Under the pieces are notes generated by a model. It was given only the letters and a program-made list of their open reading frames with translations. It was not told where the DNA came from and ran no database searches. Made by a program: the position numbers and the translations under genes. A stretch of DNA of 64,000 nt from an uncultured Oscillospiraceae bacterium. GTDB lineage: Bacteria; Bacillota; Clostridia; Oscillospirales; Acutalibacteraceae. The stretch is taken from assembly GCA_902492455.1 (NCBI GenBank), contig CABULH010000016.1, positions 24,680 through 88,679 of the forward strand, written 5' to 3'. Shown in pieces: positions 51,186 to 59,645 of the stretch (position 1 is its first letter; each line of letters opens with the position of its first letter).

Positions 51186-51920
51186 CTATTCATTGAATGG
51201 TTCCTGATGGGGTTGTTTCTGACTCGCCGGTTTCTCCGTAGCAGAGATCGAAATAAACATGGTGTGAAATCCTTGATATTCTATATAAAGAGAATCACCG
51301 GCCGTGTTGTGAGCGTAAAATCGTTTTTCGCTTTTACTGTAATCGACGGTAAAGCCATCCTCGATGCATTCCTGAATATAAGCATTGTAATCGTCTATTT
51401 TGGTTTCGCCTACATATGCGTGAAATTCGCGGGTTGAATCTAGACTGATCGTTCCCATATTTGTTTTAGGAACAGGAATCAAAGCGGCCATTCCAATGGA
51501 TGGCCAAACAAAAGTTCCGTTCGCCTTAGGCGCGTCAAGCATAATGGAGTATTTTTCGCTGTATTTGAAATAGGATATTCTCAACCTGAATCCGTCTTGA
51601 TTATAAGCGGTATATTCGGCCGCAGCGGCTTCACAGTCAACGGTAAACCCTTGTTTTTGACAGTTGGCAGTGTAAGCCTGATAATCTTTTTCTGAAGAAT
51701 CATAAATATCCGCCCTGAAACAATCCTCGCGGTTAAGATCAATTCTTATTTCTTTGGAAGCCGGTTTGGGCAGAATTGTACTGATGCCCATATCAGGCCA
51801 TACGGATCTTATTCCATGGCCACACGCGGCCAATAGCAGCAATACAATCGACAGCTGCAAAATCAAAAGGATTCTCGTAGAAACACCCCCGACAGTGTGG
51901 TTTGGAAATTGTTTTTCCAT
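51186..51920 (-). CDS. Lipoprotein with two DUF6591-like repeats
   Basis: A start at MEKQFPNHTVGG after GGGAAGGGGCCGTGT gives 244 residues. The lipobox is LAAC. Two similar units follow, each beginning with VWPxxGxxxxxPxP (VWPDMGISTILPKP and VWPSIGMAALIPVP) and containing a YxAYxxxCxxxGFTVD-type block (DYQAYTANCQKQGFTVD and DYNAYIQECIEDGFTVD). This is the pattern of DUF6591 proteins as I remember them. Function unknown. Its 5' flank cuts into a regulator gene on the other strand. Confidence 0.72.
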   Translation of the reverse strand: MEKQFPNHTVGGVSTRILLILQLSIVLLLLAACGHGIRSVWPDMGISTILPKPASKEIRIDLNREDCFRADIYDSSEKDYQAYTANCQKQGFTVDCEAAAAEYTAYNQDGFRLRISYFKYSEKYSIMLDAPKANGTFVWPSIGMAALIPVPKTNMGTISLDSTREFHAYVGETKIDDYNAYIQECIEDGFTVDYSKSEKRFYAHNTAGDSLYIEYQGFHTMFISISATEKPASQKQPHQEPFNE

Positions 51921-51936
51921 ACACGGCCCCTTCCCT

Positions 51937-52167
51937 CTAATCTCGCATATTGAACGGGGCGCCACCAAATTGAGTTTACCTACTATCGTGAGCATATCCA
52001 ATGCGTTGGGAACAACGGTGGATGATCTGCTATGCGACAGCTTGGAGGAAGCGCGGCGGCCGTTTGAACGGGAGGCATCAAATCTTCTGGCGGATTGCTC
52101 TCATCGGGAGCTGAAGATTATTACCAACACCATGCGGGCGCTGAAAGAAAATCTGCGGAATTCCTAA
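51937..52167 (+). pseudogene. 5'-truncated XRE-family regulator
   Basis: The frame reads LISHIERGATKLSLPTIVSI and DDLLCDSLEEARRPFEREAS, the second half of a lambda-repressor-like helix-turn-helix plus a helical tail. The first two helices and the start codon are absent; upstream codons in this frame belong antisense to the lipoprotein gene. The gene was probably truncated when the lipoprotein gene arrived. Confidence 0.75.
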
Positions 52168-52180
52168 TCGTAAACAAAAG

Positions 52181-52222
52181 AAAGCGCGCTGCAGAAACAT
52201 TTCGTTTCTGCAGCGCGCTTTT
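52181..52222. terminator. Bidirectional terminator between the regulator remnant and pheA
   Basis: A perfect 18-bp stem (AAAGCGCGCTGCAGAAAC and its complement) with ATTTC between the arms. It ends the converging pheA operon. Confidence 0.92.
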
Positions 52223-52231
52223 GCTTCGAGT

Positions 52232-53416
52232 TCAGGCGTTTCTTCCTTGGTGTCCCAGCTCCCGATAGTTCCCCAGGAAGGTAAAGGCGGGCATTTCCTC
52301 GGACAGGGCGCAAAGCAAATCCCGGGTACCGGGCTGGGAAATCGACCCTTCAAAATCCAGATAAAAGGCATAATGGAAGCCGCCGTCCCGGATGGGGCGG
52401 CTTTCGATTTTGGTCAGATTCAGTCCCTCTAGGGCAAACCGTGCCAGCGCCCGATAGAGAGAGCCGGTGGTATGAGGCAGTGAAAAAATCAGACTGATCT
52501 TGTCCGCATCCGCCGGAATGGTGAGCCGGGAGGAGATGGCAATGAAACGGGTACAATTTTTGTCAACAGATTGAACAGAATCATCTAATATATTCAACCC
52601 GTAAATCTCACCCGCTTTTCTGGAGGCGATAGCCGCCAAGGCGGGATTTCCTGCTTCCGCCACCATTTTGGCGGCTGTGGCGGTATTGCCGTAGGGAATT
52701 GTCCGCCAGCCATGAGCGGCGATGATATCGGCGCATTGAGACAGCCCCTGGGGATGAGAGCAGACCTCCCGGATATCGGCCAGAGAGGCGCCAGGCAACC
52801 CCAGCAGACAATGAGAAACCGGCAGTTCCACCGCGGCGGCAATGGAAAAACCGCCGGTCATAATCAGATCATAGACTTCTCCTACCGAACCGGTGGAGGA
52901 ATTTTCCACCGGCAGCACCCCGTAATCCGCTTGTCCCGAACGGACCATTTCCAATACGTCCGCCCAAGTGGAAACAAAGATGGGACGGTGTTGCGCTTCC
53001 CGGGTCAAGGGGAACATCCGGCCCGCCGCTTCATCGGAATACGCACCTGCACAGCCTTGGCAAACCACACGGGCCAGCTCCGGCGGCAGCAGGGAGCGAG
53101 ACGCCCCTTCCAGCGCCTCCCGCAGAGGCTGGCCGGCCCCCAGCGCCCGATGCTGCAATGCCCGGGAGACATCCATCGTGGAGGCAAACACCAGAGCGGC
53201 AGCTTCCGCATAATCCGCCCGTCCCTCCTTGCAGCAGACAGCCCTGACCTGCTCCAGCACCTGCTGCTCCCGTTCTTCGTTGAGCACCGGCAGACCGTGG
53301 GCTGCTTTATAAGAAGCTACGCGGAGGGAACAATCCATCCGGCGGCAAAGCAGAGGAATCAGCTGGTCATCGATAGCGTCGATTTCCCTGCGTATATCCT
53401 TTAAATCGTCCATCAT
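52232..53416 (-). CDS. pheA: Bifunctional chorismate mutase / prephenate dehydratase
   Basis: The product has 394 residues. Residues 1-95 are an AroQ-type chorismate mutase (IRREIDAIDDQLIPLLCRRM). About 115-295 form the prephenate dehydratase, with PVENSSTGSVGEVYDL and the catalytic TRF motif in NCTRFIAIS. The C-terminal ACT domain (KISLIFSLPHTTGSLYRALARF, then ESRPIRDG) binds Phe for feedback inhibition. It makes phenylpyruvate from chorismate and is the last gene of the aro operon. Confidence 0.95.
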   Translation of the reverse strand: MMDDLKDIRREIDAIDDQLIPLLCRRMDCSLRVASYKAAHGLPVLNEEREQQVLEQVRAVCCKEGRADYAEAAALVFASTMDVSRALQHRALGAGQPLREALEGASRSLLPPELARVVCQGCAGAYSDEAAGRMFPLTREAQHRPIFVSTWADVLEMVRSGQADYGVLPVENSSTGSVGEVYDLIMTGGFSIAAAVELPVSHCLLGLPGASLADIREVCSHPQGLSQCADIIAAHGWRTIPYGNTATAAKMVAEAGNPALAAIASRKAGEIYGLNILDDSVQSVDKNCTRFIAISSRLTIPADADKISLIFSLPHTTGSLYRALARFALEGLNLTKIESRPIRDGGFHYAFYLDFEGSISQPGTRDLLCALSEEMPAFTFLGNYRELGHQGRNA

Positions 53417-53434
53417 CCAGTCCTTCTCTCCTTT

Positions 53435-54538
53435 TTATGGCCGCAGGGTGCAGGCCTCGCTCTCCAGCAGGTCCAGCAGACCCAGGGCCAGCGCCGCTTC
53501 CACCACCGGAATCGCCCGAGGGACGATGCAGGGATCATGCCGCCCCTTGACAATCAGCTCCGCTTCCCGCCCGGTTTCCAGATCCACAGTTTGCTGTTTC
53601 TGACCGATGGAAGAGGTGGGTTTGATCACCAGCCGGCACAGCAGAGGCATACCGTTGGTAATGCCGCCGATGATGCCACCGTTATGATTGGTGGTGGTGA
53701 CCACATTGCCCTCTTTATCAAAGGCATAGGGATCGTTGGCCTGGCTGCCCCGCAGAGCGGCGAAGCCAAAGCCTACCCCAAATTCTACCCCCTTGACGGC
53801 GGGAATACCAAAAAGCAGCGGCGCCAGCCGGTTTTCCACTCCGTCGAACATGGGAGAGCCCAGCCCTGCGGGCAGCCCCACGGCGGCTGCTTCAATGATG
53901 CCGCCCACACTGTCCGCCTGCAGCCGGGCCTCTTCCACCGCCGCCCGCATGAATGGCCCTTTATCCGGCTCCAGCAAAGGCAGAGGGCCGGAGGCAGCCA
54001 AGGACCTGAGGGTGTCCGCTGTCAGGTTTACCGGGTCGAAAGGCGTGTCATCCACTGCCGCGATCCGCAGGATATGCGCGCCTACCGTCACCCCTCTCCG
54101 CTCCAGAATCTGGCGGCAGATAGCCCCGGCGCAGACCAGCGGGGCGGTCAGCCGGCCGCTGAAGTGTCCGCCGCCCCGGATATCGTTGTACCCGTCGTAG
54201 CGGACATGGCCGGGATAATCCGCGTGGCCGGGCCGGGGAAGCCGGCCCAGATTGCCGTAGTCACCCGAACGCTGATTCTCATTTTGAATCACTACGGCCA
54301 GCGGCGCGCCGGTGGTGCGGCCGTTCAGGATACCGGATACCAGCCGGGGGGTATCGCTTTCCCGACGGGTGGTGGCGGTCTGATCCCTGCCGGGAGCCCG
54401 GCGGTCCATCTGAGCCAGAATTTCCTCCATGCAAAGGGCTTCCCCGGCGGGCAGTCCATCCAGCACACAGCCGATGGCCTCGCCGTGGCTCTCCCCGAAG
54501 ATGGAAAGGCGCACGCGGTTACCGATGGTCGACGACAT
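53435..54538 (-). CDS. aroC: Chorismate synthase
   Basis: A start at MSSTIGNRVRLSIFGESHGE after GGAGGAAACGCCC gives 367 residues. Signatures include GESHGEAIGCVLDGLPAG, RRAPGRDQTATTRRESD and GGHFSGRLTAPLV-like blocks for FMN binding. It removes phosphate from EPSP to give chorismate, the branch point for the aromatic amino acids. It overlaps aroA by 20 bases and is followed by pheA after 18 bases. Confidence 0.96.
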   Translation of the reverse strand: MSSTIGNRVRLSIFGESHGEAIGCVLDGLPAGEALCMEEILAQMDRRAPGRDQTATTRRESDTPRLVSGILNGRTTGAPLAVVIQNENQRSGDYGNLGRLPRPGHADYPGHVRYDGYNDIRGGGHFSGRLTAPLVCAGAICRQILERRGVTVGAHILRIAAVDDTPFDPVNLTADTLRSLAASGPLPLLEPDKGPFMRAAVEEARLQADSVGGIIEAAAVGLPAGLGSPMFDGVENRLAPLLFGIPAVKGVEFGVGFGFAALRGSQANDPYAFDKEGNVVTTTNHNGGIIGGITNGMPLLCRLVIKPTSSIGQKQQTVDLETGREAELIVKGRHDPCIVPRAIPVVEAALALGLLDLLESEACTLRP

Positions 54539-55790
54539 GGGCGTTTCCTCCAATCCTATTGAAATCCTCAAAAAATCCCGGCCAGCTCTTTTCCACACTG
54601 TAGGGATCGGTGACCTCCACTGCCTCTTCGCAGCCCAGAGCGGCCACCGCCATGCTCATCACGATGCGGTGGTCATTGCAGCCGGGAACCCGGCCGCCCT
54701 GCAGCCGGGGGACGCCTTGGATCACCAGACCGTCCGGCCGCTCCTCCACATGGCCGCCCAGAAGGGTCAGACAGTCGGCCATGGCGGCCAGCCGGTCGCT
54801 TTCCTTCAGCCGCAGCCGGGCGGCATGACGGATAACGGTGGTTCCCTCCGCCAGGGCCCCAGTCACTGCCAGCACCGGCACCAAATCGGGAATCTGAGAG
54901 GCGTCGATATCGATGCCGTGCAAGTCCGCCCGGCGGCAGCGGAGCAGGCCGTCCGACCAGTCCGCATCGGCGCCGAAGGCCTGGAACAGCGGCAGCGCTT
55001 CCCGATCCCCCTGGGCGGAAGAAGGATCAAGGCCGGTGATCGCCGCTTCTCCGCCCAAAGCTCCCGCCGCCAGGAGGAAGGCCGCCTGAGACCAATCCCC
55101 TTCCACCTGCACGTCGGCGGGTTGATAGGTCTGACGGCCGGGAATATGCCAGCCGTGGGGCGTTTCTTCCGTCCGGACGCCGGCGCGCGCCAAAGCGTCC
55201 AGGGTCATACGGACATAGGCCGCCGATTCCAGGGGGGAAGTTAAACAGATATCGCTGTCCTCCCTGCAGAGGGGCAGCGCAAACAGCAAACCGGAAATAA
55301 ACTGGCTGGACACGTCGCCGGGCAGATCATACCGTCCCCCTTCCAGCCGCCCTTCCAGCGTCAGGGGAAGACCGCCGCCGCTGTGGAAGCGAAGGCGGAC
55401 TCCATGGGCCGGCAGACAATCGGCATAGACCCCTAAGGGCCGCTGAGGCAGCCGACCCCGGCCGATAAAGGTGGCGGGAATGCCTAAGGCCGCCAGTATC
55501 GGCAGCAGAAACCGCAGGGTGGAACCGCTTTCCAGACAGTCTACCACCGGGGCCGCGGGTGCCGCCGCCCGATGAACGGTTACCCGATTTCCGGTGTGGA
55601 TAAAAGAGGCGCCCAAGGCTTCCACAGCACCCAAAGTGGCCCGCATATCGGCGGAGGGCAGGATGCCGTCTATCCTTCCCCCGCCTGCCAGCGCCGCGCA
55701 TATCAGGGCGCGGTGGGCGGCAGACTTGGATGGCGGTGCGGCGATGGTTCCCGCTGTGCGGGAGGGCAGGATGCGGGCAATTGACTCCAT
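54519..55790 (-). CDS. aroA: EPSP synthase (3-phosphoshikimate 1-carboxyvinyltransferase)
   Basis: The product has 423 residues after a GAGGAGCCCAT ribosome site. The substrate motif is PPSKSAAHRALICAALAGG, and LESGSTLRFLLPILAALGIPATF and KESDRLAAMADCLTLLG-type blocks are in place. NDHRIVMSMAVAALG near the end is typical. The glyphosate-contact motif differs from the E. coli NAGTAMRP form (SGSTLRFL), as in class II-like Gram-positive enzymes. Confidence 0.95.
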   Translation of the reverse strand: MESIARILPSRTAGTIAAPPSKSAAHRALICAALAGGGRIDGILPSADMRATLGAVEALGASFIHTGNRVTVHRAAAPAAPVVDCLESGSTLRFLLPILAALGIPATFIGRGRLPQRPLGVYADCLPAHGVRLRFHSGGGLPLTLEGRLEGGRYDLPGDVSSQFISGLLFALPLCREDSDICLTSPLESAAYVRMTLDALARAGVRTEETPHGWHIPGRQTYQPADVQVEGDWSQAAFLLAAGALGGEAAITGLDPSSAQGDREALPLFQAFGADADWSDGLLRCRRADLHGIDIDASQIPDLVPVLAVTGALAEGTTVIRHAARLRLKESDRLAAMADCLTLLGGHVEERPDGLVIQGVPRLQGGRVPGCNDHRIVMSMAVAALGCEEAVEVTDPYSVEKSWPGFFEDFNRIGGNAHVVDHR

Positions 55791-55891
55791 ATGGGCTCCT
55801 CCTGTTGATCCCGGCAGGATAGAGGTTCAGGCCGGGAAGATTGGAAACGGCAGGCCGGAGAGAAGGAATGCGTTATCCGGCGAGGTTTTGA

Positions 55892-56959
55892 TCAGATTTC
55901 TTCGCCCCGAAGGAAGCCTCCCAGCAGGGCAACCGGCAGGCGGTAGATGAAACTCTCGCCGATGGTTTTCAGCAGGGCCAAGTCAATGTCCGTGCCGCTG
56001 CGTTTTTTATCCAGCGCCACGCCAGGGAGATAATCATCCAGGGTGGCGGTGTCCGCGATGGGAAGATGATGCCGTTCCAATGCGGCGCAGATCCGCTCTA
56101 CCGTGCCCTTTTCCGTCAGCCCCAGCCGCTGGGACGCCTCGGTGATCAGCACCATGCCCAGCGCCACCGCCCGGCCGTGGCTTAGGGTGCTGTAGTCATA
56201 GTATTTTTCCAGAGCATGGCCCATGGTATGACCGAAGTTCAGCAGCTTCCGTTCCCCGGATTCGGTCTCATCCCGTTCCACCACTCTGCGCTTGATGTCG
56301 ATGGCCCGGAGAATGGTTTCTTCCAGATTTTCCGGCAGCACTGCCTCGCCGTTTTCCAGCCGATCAAAAAGGGCGGCGTCTTTGATACAGGCGGCCTTGA
56401 TGATCTCCGCCATGCCGTCGGCGAAGGTTTCCGGCGGGAGGGTGTCCAGGGTATCCGGATCAGCGATTACCCGAACAGGCTGCCAGAAGGCCCCCACCAG
56501 ATTTTTGCCCTCGGGAATATCCACACCGGTTTTTCCCCCCACCGAGGAATCCACCTGGGCCAGCAGAGTGGTGGGAATCTGGACGAAGTCCATTCCTCGC
56601 AGCCAGGTGGCGGCGGCAAAGCCGGTCATGTCTCCGGTGACACCGCCCCCCAGGGCAACCAGCAGATCCTTCCGGGTGAAGCCGCCCGCGGCTAAGCGGC
56701 TGTAAATTTCCGCAATTACCGAAAGACGCTTATGTTCCTCTCCGGCGGGAAAGGTGAACACGGAGGTTTGGTAGCCCGCCTCTTCAAAGGAACGGGCGGC
56801 TTTTCCTGCATAGAAGGGGAAAACGTTGGAATCGGTGACGATCAGGGCTCGCACGCCGCCGTTTACCTCCCGGCTTAGGGAGCCGGCTTGCTCCAACAGT
56901 CCTCGGCCCACCAAAATATCGTAAGGGCGCGTGGTATTAACCCGCATGGTTTCCATAGA
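55892..56959 (-). CDS. aroB: 3-Dehydroquinate synthase
   Basis: A start at METMRVNTTRPYDILVGRGL after AAAGGAAG gives 355 residues. NAD and metal-site motifs are complete: GGGVTGDMTGFAAATWLRG, QIPTTLLAQVDSSVGGKTG and NFGHTMGHALEKY. It converts DAHP to 3-dehydroquinate. A 101-base gap without visible features separates it from aroA. No dehydroquinase gene is in the window. Confidence 0.96.
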   Translation of the reverse strand, partial: SMETMRVNTTRPYDILVGRGLLEQAGSLSREVNGGVRALIVTDSNVFPFYAGKAARSFEEAGYQTSVFTFPAGEEHKRLSVIAEIYSRLAAGGFTRKDLLVALGGGVTGDMTGFAAATWLRGMDFVQIPTTLLAQVDSSVGGKTGVDIPEGKNLVGAFWQPVRVIADPDTLDTLPPETFADGMAEIIKAACIKDAALFDRLENGEAVLPENLEETILRAIDIKRRVVERDETESGERKLLNFGHTMGHALEKYYDYSTLSHGRAVALGMVLITEASQRLGLTEKGTVERICAALERHHLPIADTATLDDYLPGVALDKKRSGTDIDLALLKTIGESFIYRLPVALLGGFLRGEEI

Positions 56960-56976
56960 TGATCTTCCTTTCCCGG

Positions 56977-57306
56977 TTATTGTCGGGGTACCACGGCGAA
57001 AAAGATCACATCCTCCCCACCGTTGTTTTCCAGACTGTGAGTATGTTCTTTGGGGCAGTAATGGCATATGCCGGGCTCCCAATTTTCCACTTCGCCATCT
57101 AGGGCAGCCCGTCCCCTGCCTTGTAAAATATACAGGATTTCACTGCTGTCATCATGGCGGTGGCCTCCGATGGAAGTGCTTGGAGCCAAGCAGCCCCTTA
57201 TTATGCGGTTGTTTCCGTCCGCAACCATGCATGCCGAGGTTTGTTCCCGCCCGCCATGGAAGCCGAGTAGAACGGTTTCCTCTGTTATATTCAAATCAAT
57301 CCGCAT
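56977..57306 (-). CDS. Small cupin-domain protein in the aro operon
   Basis: A start at MRIDLNITEETVLL, overlapping the tyrA stop, gives 109 residues. Cupin motif 1 appears as GGHRHDDSSEILYILQGRG and motif 2 as PGICHYCPKEHTHSLEN, with His and Glu metal ligands. Single-domain cupins have varied roles, often binding small ligands or acting as isomerases or sensors. Its place between tyrA and aroB suggests a link with aromatic metabolism (inference), but the ligand is unknown. Confidence 0.8.
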   Translation of the reverse strand: MRIDLNITEETVLLGFHGGREQTSACMVADGNNRIIRGCLAPSTSIGGHRHDDSSEILYILQGRGRAALDGEVENWEPGICHYCPKEHTHSLENNGGEDVIFFAVVPRQ

Positions 57307-58192
57307 CCGGAGGGAGTCCCATTGGGACCAGCAGCCCTTCCTTGATTTCCCGACCCCGGCGCAGCACGTCCTCCAGCCGGGAATGATCACCTGCCGCCAC
57401 CGCGTCCCGGCAGGCGGTCAGATTGGCAATAAGGGTGTCGATCTCCTCCGTCAGATGATCGGCATTGAGGAGAAACAGCTGGCTCCACAGCTTCTCATCC
57501 ACCGTGGCTACCCGGGAAACATCCCGATAGCTGCCGGCGGAATAGCCGTTGTGTTCCGGGCAGCGGGGGGATTTGACGTAGGCGCCGGCCAGCACATGAG
57601 GCAGCTGACTGGTGAAAGCGATCATGCGGTCGTGGTGATCCGGAGTGGTAACGGTGATCCGGCCGCAGCCCAGAGCCGAGGCCAGCTCCTGCAGGAGGGA
57701 TAATGCCGCGGGGGGAGTATCCTTTTCCGGGGTGAGGATGTAGCTGGCGCCCTGAAACAGACCGGCATCGGCATTGGAAAAACCGCTGTGTTCTTTCCCC
57801 GCCATGGGATGACCGCCGATAAAATGGAGGCCGCTCTCCCGGCAGAGGGAACTGCAGACTTCCACCACCGCCCGTTTGACTCCGCAGACGTCGGTGACAA
57901 CCGTACCCGATGGCAGCAGAGCGCGATTTTCCCGCAAAAAGGCGATAGCGCTTTCCGGAGCCAGGGCCAGCACCAGCAGGTCCGCCTCCCGGAGCAGCTC
58001 TGGACCGCCTACCGCATGAACAGCCTTCCGCTCCCGGGCAGCCTGCAGCACACCGGGATCCCGGTCAATTCCCAGTACCCGGCAGCCGCTGTGGCGGCGC
58101 AGCGCCATGGCCATGGAACCGCCAATCAATCCCAAACCGGCTATGGCAACGGTGAGAGATTGCAGACGGGTCGATTGGTCCATTCGATCCAT
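57296..58192 (-). CDS. tyrA: Prephenate dehydrogenase
   Basis: A start at MDRMDQSTRLQS gives 298 residues; GTG at 58219 is an alternative. The Rossmann motif is AGLGLIGGSMAMAL. The catalytic His region is HFIGGHPMAGKEHSG, and TPEKDT and SQLPHVLAGAYV are further TyrA blocks. It converts prephenate to 4-hydroxyphenylpyruvate. No ACT domain is visible, so feedback may rest mainly on transcription attenuation. Confidence 0.93.
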   Translation of the reverse strand: MDRMDQSTRLQSLTVAIAGLGLIGGSMAMALRRHSGCRVLGIDRDPGVLQAARERKAVHAVGGPELLREADLLVLALAPESAIAFLRENRALLPSGTVVTDVCGVKRAVVEVCSSLCRESGLHFIGGHPMAGKEHSGFSNADAGLFQGASYILTPEKDTPPAALSLLQELASALGCGRITVTTPDHHDRMIAFTSQLPHVLAGAYVKSPRCPEHNGYSAGSYRDVSRVATVDEKLWSQLFLLNADHLTEEIDTLIANLTACRDAVAAGDHSRLEDVLRRGREIKEGLLVPMGLPPDAD

Positions 58193-58232
58193 ATCGTCAT
58201 CGCCTTTCTTCGCCCGCACGGGCGGCGGTCGT

Positions 58233-59264
58233 TTATTTTTGGGCGGGATTCATCTCTTTGCCGAACATTCCGGCCACCGACCGCAGCCGGTCCGCCAAAG
58301 CGTCGAACTGATCCGGCGTGATGGACTGGGCACCGTCGGACAGAGCATGAGGCGGATCGTTGTGGACCTCGATAATGAGGCCGTCCGCCCCCGCCGCCAG
58401 GGAAGCCAGGGCCAATGGCTCCACCATCCAGGCGATTCCGGCGGCATGGCTGGGATCCACCACCACCGGCAGATGAGACTGTTTCTTGAGGATGGGGACT
58501 GCGGAGATATCCAGGGTGTTGCGGGTCATGGTTTCAAAGGTACGGATACCCCGCTCACAAAGGATCACCCGTTCATTGCCGGAAGCCATGATGTATTCCG
58601 CGCTCATCAGCAGTTCTTCAATGGTGTTGGCCAGGCCCCGTTTGAGCAGAATGGGCTTATCGCATTTGCCCAGCTCTTTCAGCAACTCAAAGTTCTGCAT
58701 ATTCCGGGCTCCAACCTGGATGATGTCCACATCCTCGAATAGAACCAAATGGGCGGGCGACATGATTTCGGTGACAATGGGCAGGCCGGTTTTCTTTCGG
58801 GCGTGGCGCAGCAGCTCCAGTCCTTCCGCCCGCAGGCCCTGGAAAGCGTAGGGAGAGGTGCGGGGCTTGAAGGCGCCGCCCCGCAGGAAAGCGGCCCCCG
58901 ATGCCTTTACCCGGGCGGCTACCGCTTCAATCTGTTCCTCGCTTTCCACCGAGCAGGGACCGGCGATAACGCCCAGCCGTCCGCCGCCGATTACTGCATT
59001 GCCGCCCAGGTCGATAACGGTGTCGTCGGGATGAAATTTGCGGTTGGCCTTTTTGAAGGGTTCCTGTACCCGTTTGACACTCTGCACAATATCCTGCGCG
59101 GCAATGGACTCAATATCCACGGCTGCCGTGTCTCCCAGCAGGCCCAGTACGGTGCTGTGCTCCCCGTACCAGGCGTTGACCTTGACCTGGTTCTGTTTAG
59201 CTAAGCGGGCGGAGAAATCCTCCACCTGTTTTTGGGTAACGCCGGGTTTGAGTACGATGATCAT
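58233..59264 (-). CDS. aroF: DAHP synthase, type I beta with N-terminal regulatory domain
   Basis: A start at MIIVLKPGVTQKQVED after AAGGATTCGTT gives 343 residues. Residues 1-70 are an ACT-like (FDL) domain, as in Thermotoga DAHP synthase, which mediates Tyr/Phe inhibition. The barrel motifs are AGPCSVESEEQ, LRGGAFKPRTSPYAFQG, ILLKRG and VDPSHAAG. It commits PEP and erythrose-4-phosphate to the shikimate pathway. First gene after the attenuated leader. Confidence 0.95.
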   Translation of the reverse strand: MIIVLKPGVTQKQVEDFSARLAKQNQVKVNAWYGEHSTVLGLLGDTAAVDIESIAAQDIVQSVKRVQEPFKKANRKFHPDDTVIDLGGNAVIGGGRLGVIAGPCSVESEEQIEAVAARVKASGAAFLRGGAFKPRTSPYAFQGLRAEGLELLRHARKKTGLPIVTEIMSPAHLVLFEDVDIIQVGARNMQNFELLKELGKCDKPILLKRGLANTIEELLMSAEYIMASGNERVILCERGIRTFETMTRNTLDISAVPILKKQSHLPVVVDPSHAAGIAWMVEPLALASLAAGADGLIIEVHNDPPHALSDGAQSITPDQFDALADRLRSVAGMFGKEMNPAQK

Positions 59265-59327
59265 AACGAATCCTTGTCCTTTCCGTACCCGCCGCCTGGG
59301 CGGGCAGTCATTGAATAGATTTAATTT

Positions 59328-59374
59328 TTTATAAAAACAAATCAGGCGGGGCTCATACCATGAGCTCCGCCTGA
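59328..59374 (-). terminator. Attenuator terminator before aroF
   Basis: On the minus strand TCAGGCGGAGCTCAT pairs with ATGAGCCCCGCCTGA (one mismatch) around GGT, followed by a T-rich run (TTTGTTTTTAT). It lies between the leader peptide and aroF, so it would stop transcription before the operon unless disrupted. Its apex TCATGGT is complementary to ACCATGA at the leader stop codon. Confidence 0.85.
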
Positions 59375-59427
59375 ATAGATTACAGTATCGGCCGTTATCC
59401 GGCTGCATCCGGCTGTCAGCGTGCGCG

Positions 59428-59529
59428 TCATGGTTCCCTATGCGATTTTTCGGCGTAGCAAAAATAGCCCCGGCCCATAAAATGACCGAAGCAATAAGTG
59501 CTAAATCGATTGTCAGCCGTTAACCGCAT
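59428..59529 (-). CDS. Phe/Tyr-rich leader peptide of the aro operon
   Basis: A 33-codon open frame begins at an ATG 8 bases after GGAGG and about 50 bases into the transcript. Residues 9-25 contain Phe or Tyr at seven of seventeen positions (in RFSTYCFGHF and GYFCY). The frame ends at TGA 54 bases before the terminator. This is the layout of Phe/Tyr-sensing leader peptides in attenuation-controlled operons. Confidence 0.75.
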   Translation of the reverse strand: MRLTADNRFSTYCFGHFMGRGYFCYAEKSHREP

Positions 59530-59572
59530 GAAAGGAACCTCCGCCTATACCGGCATGATTTTTTCCTTGTTC

Positions 59573-59601
59573 ATCATAAAACGGGAAGGAGGATTTGTCA
59601 A
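59573..59601 (-). promoter_or_regulatory. aroF operon promoter
   Basis: On the minus strand TTGACA (59601-59596), a 17-base spacer and TATGAT (59578-59573), immediately downstream of aroK. Confidence 0.9.
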
Positions 59602-59645
59602 CAGGAAATTCTTGAAATTCCCAATTACACGGAAATCCCGCATGC

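Noticed and set aside
59401..59460. Possible T-box in the aroF leader
   Set aside because: AGGGAACCATGACGCG only loosely resembles the AGGGTGGNACCGCG motif, and no specifier stem was found; the aromatic-rich leader frame explains the region better.
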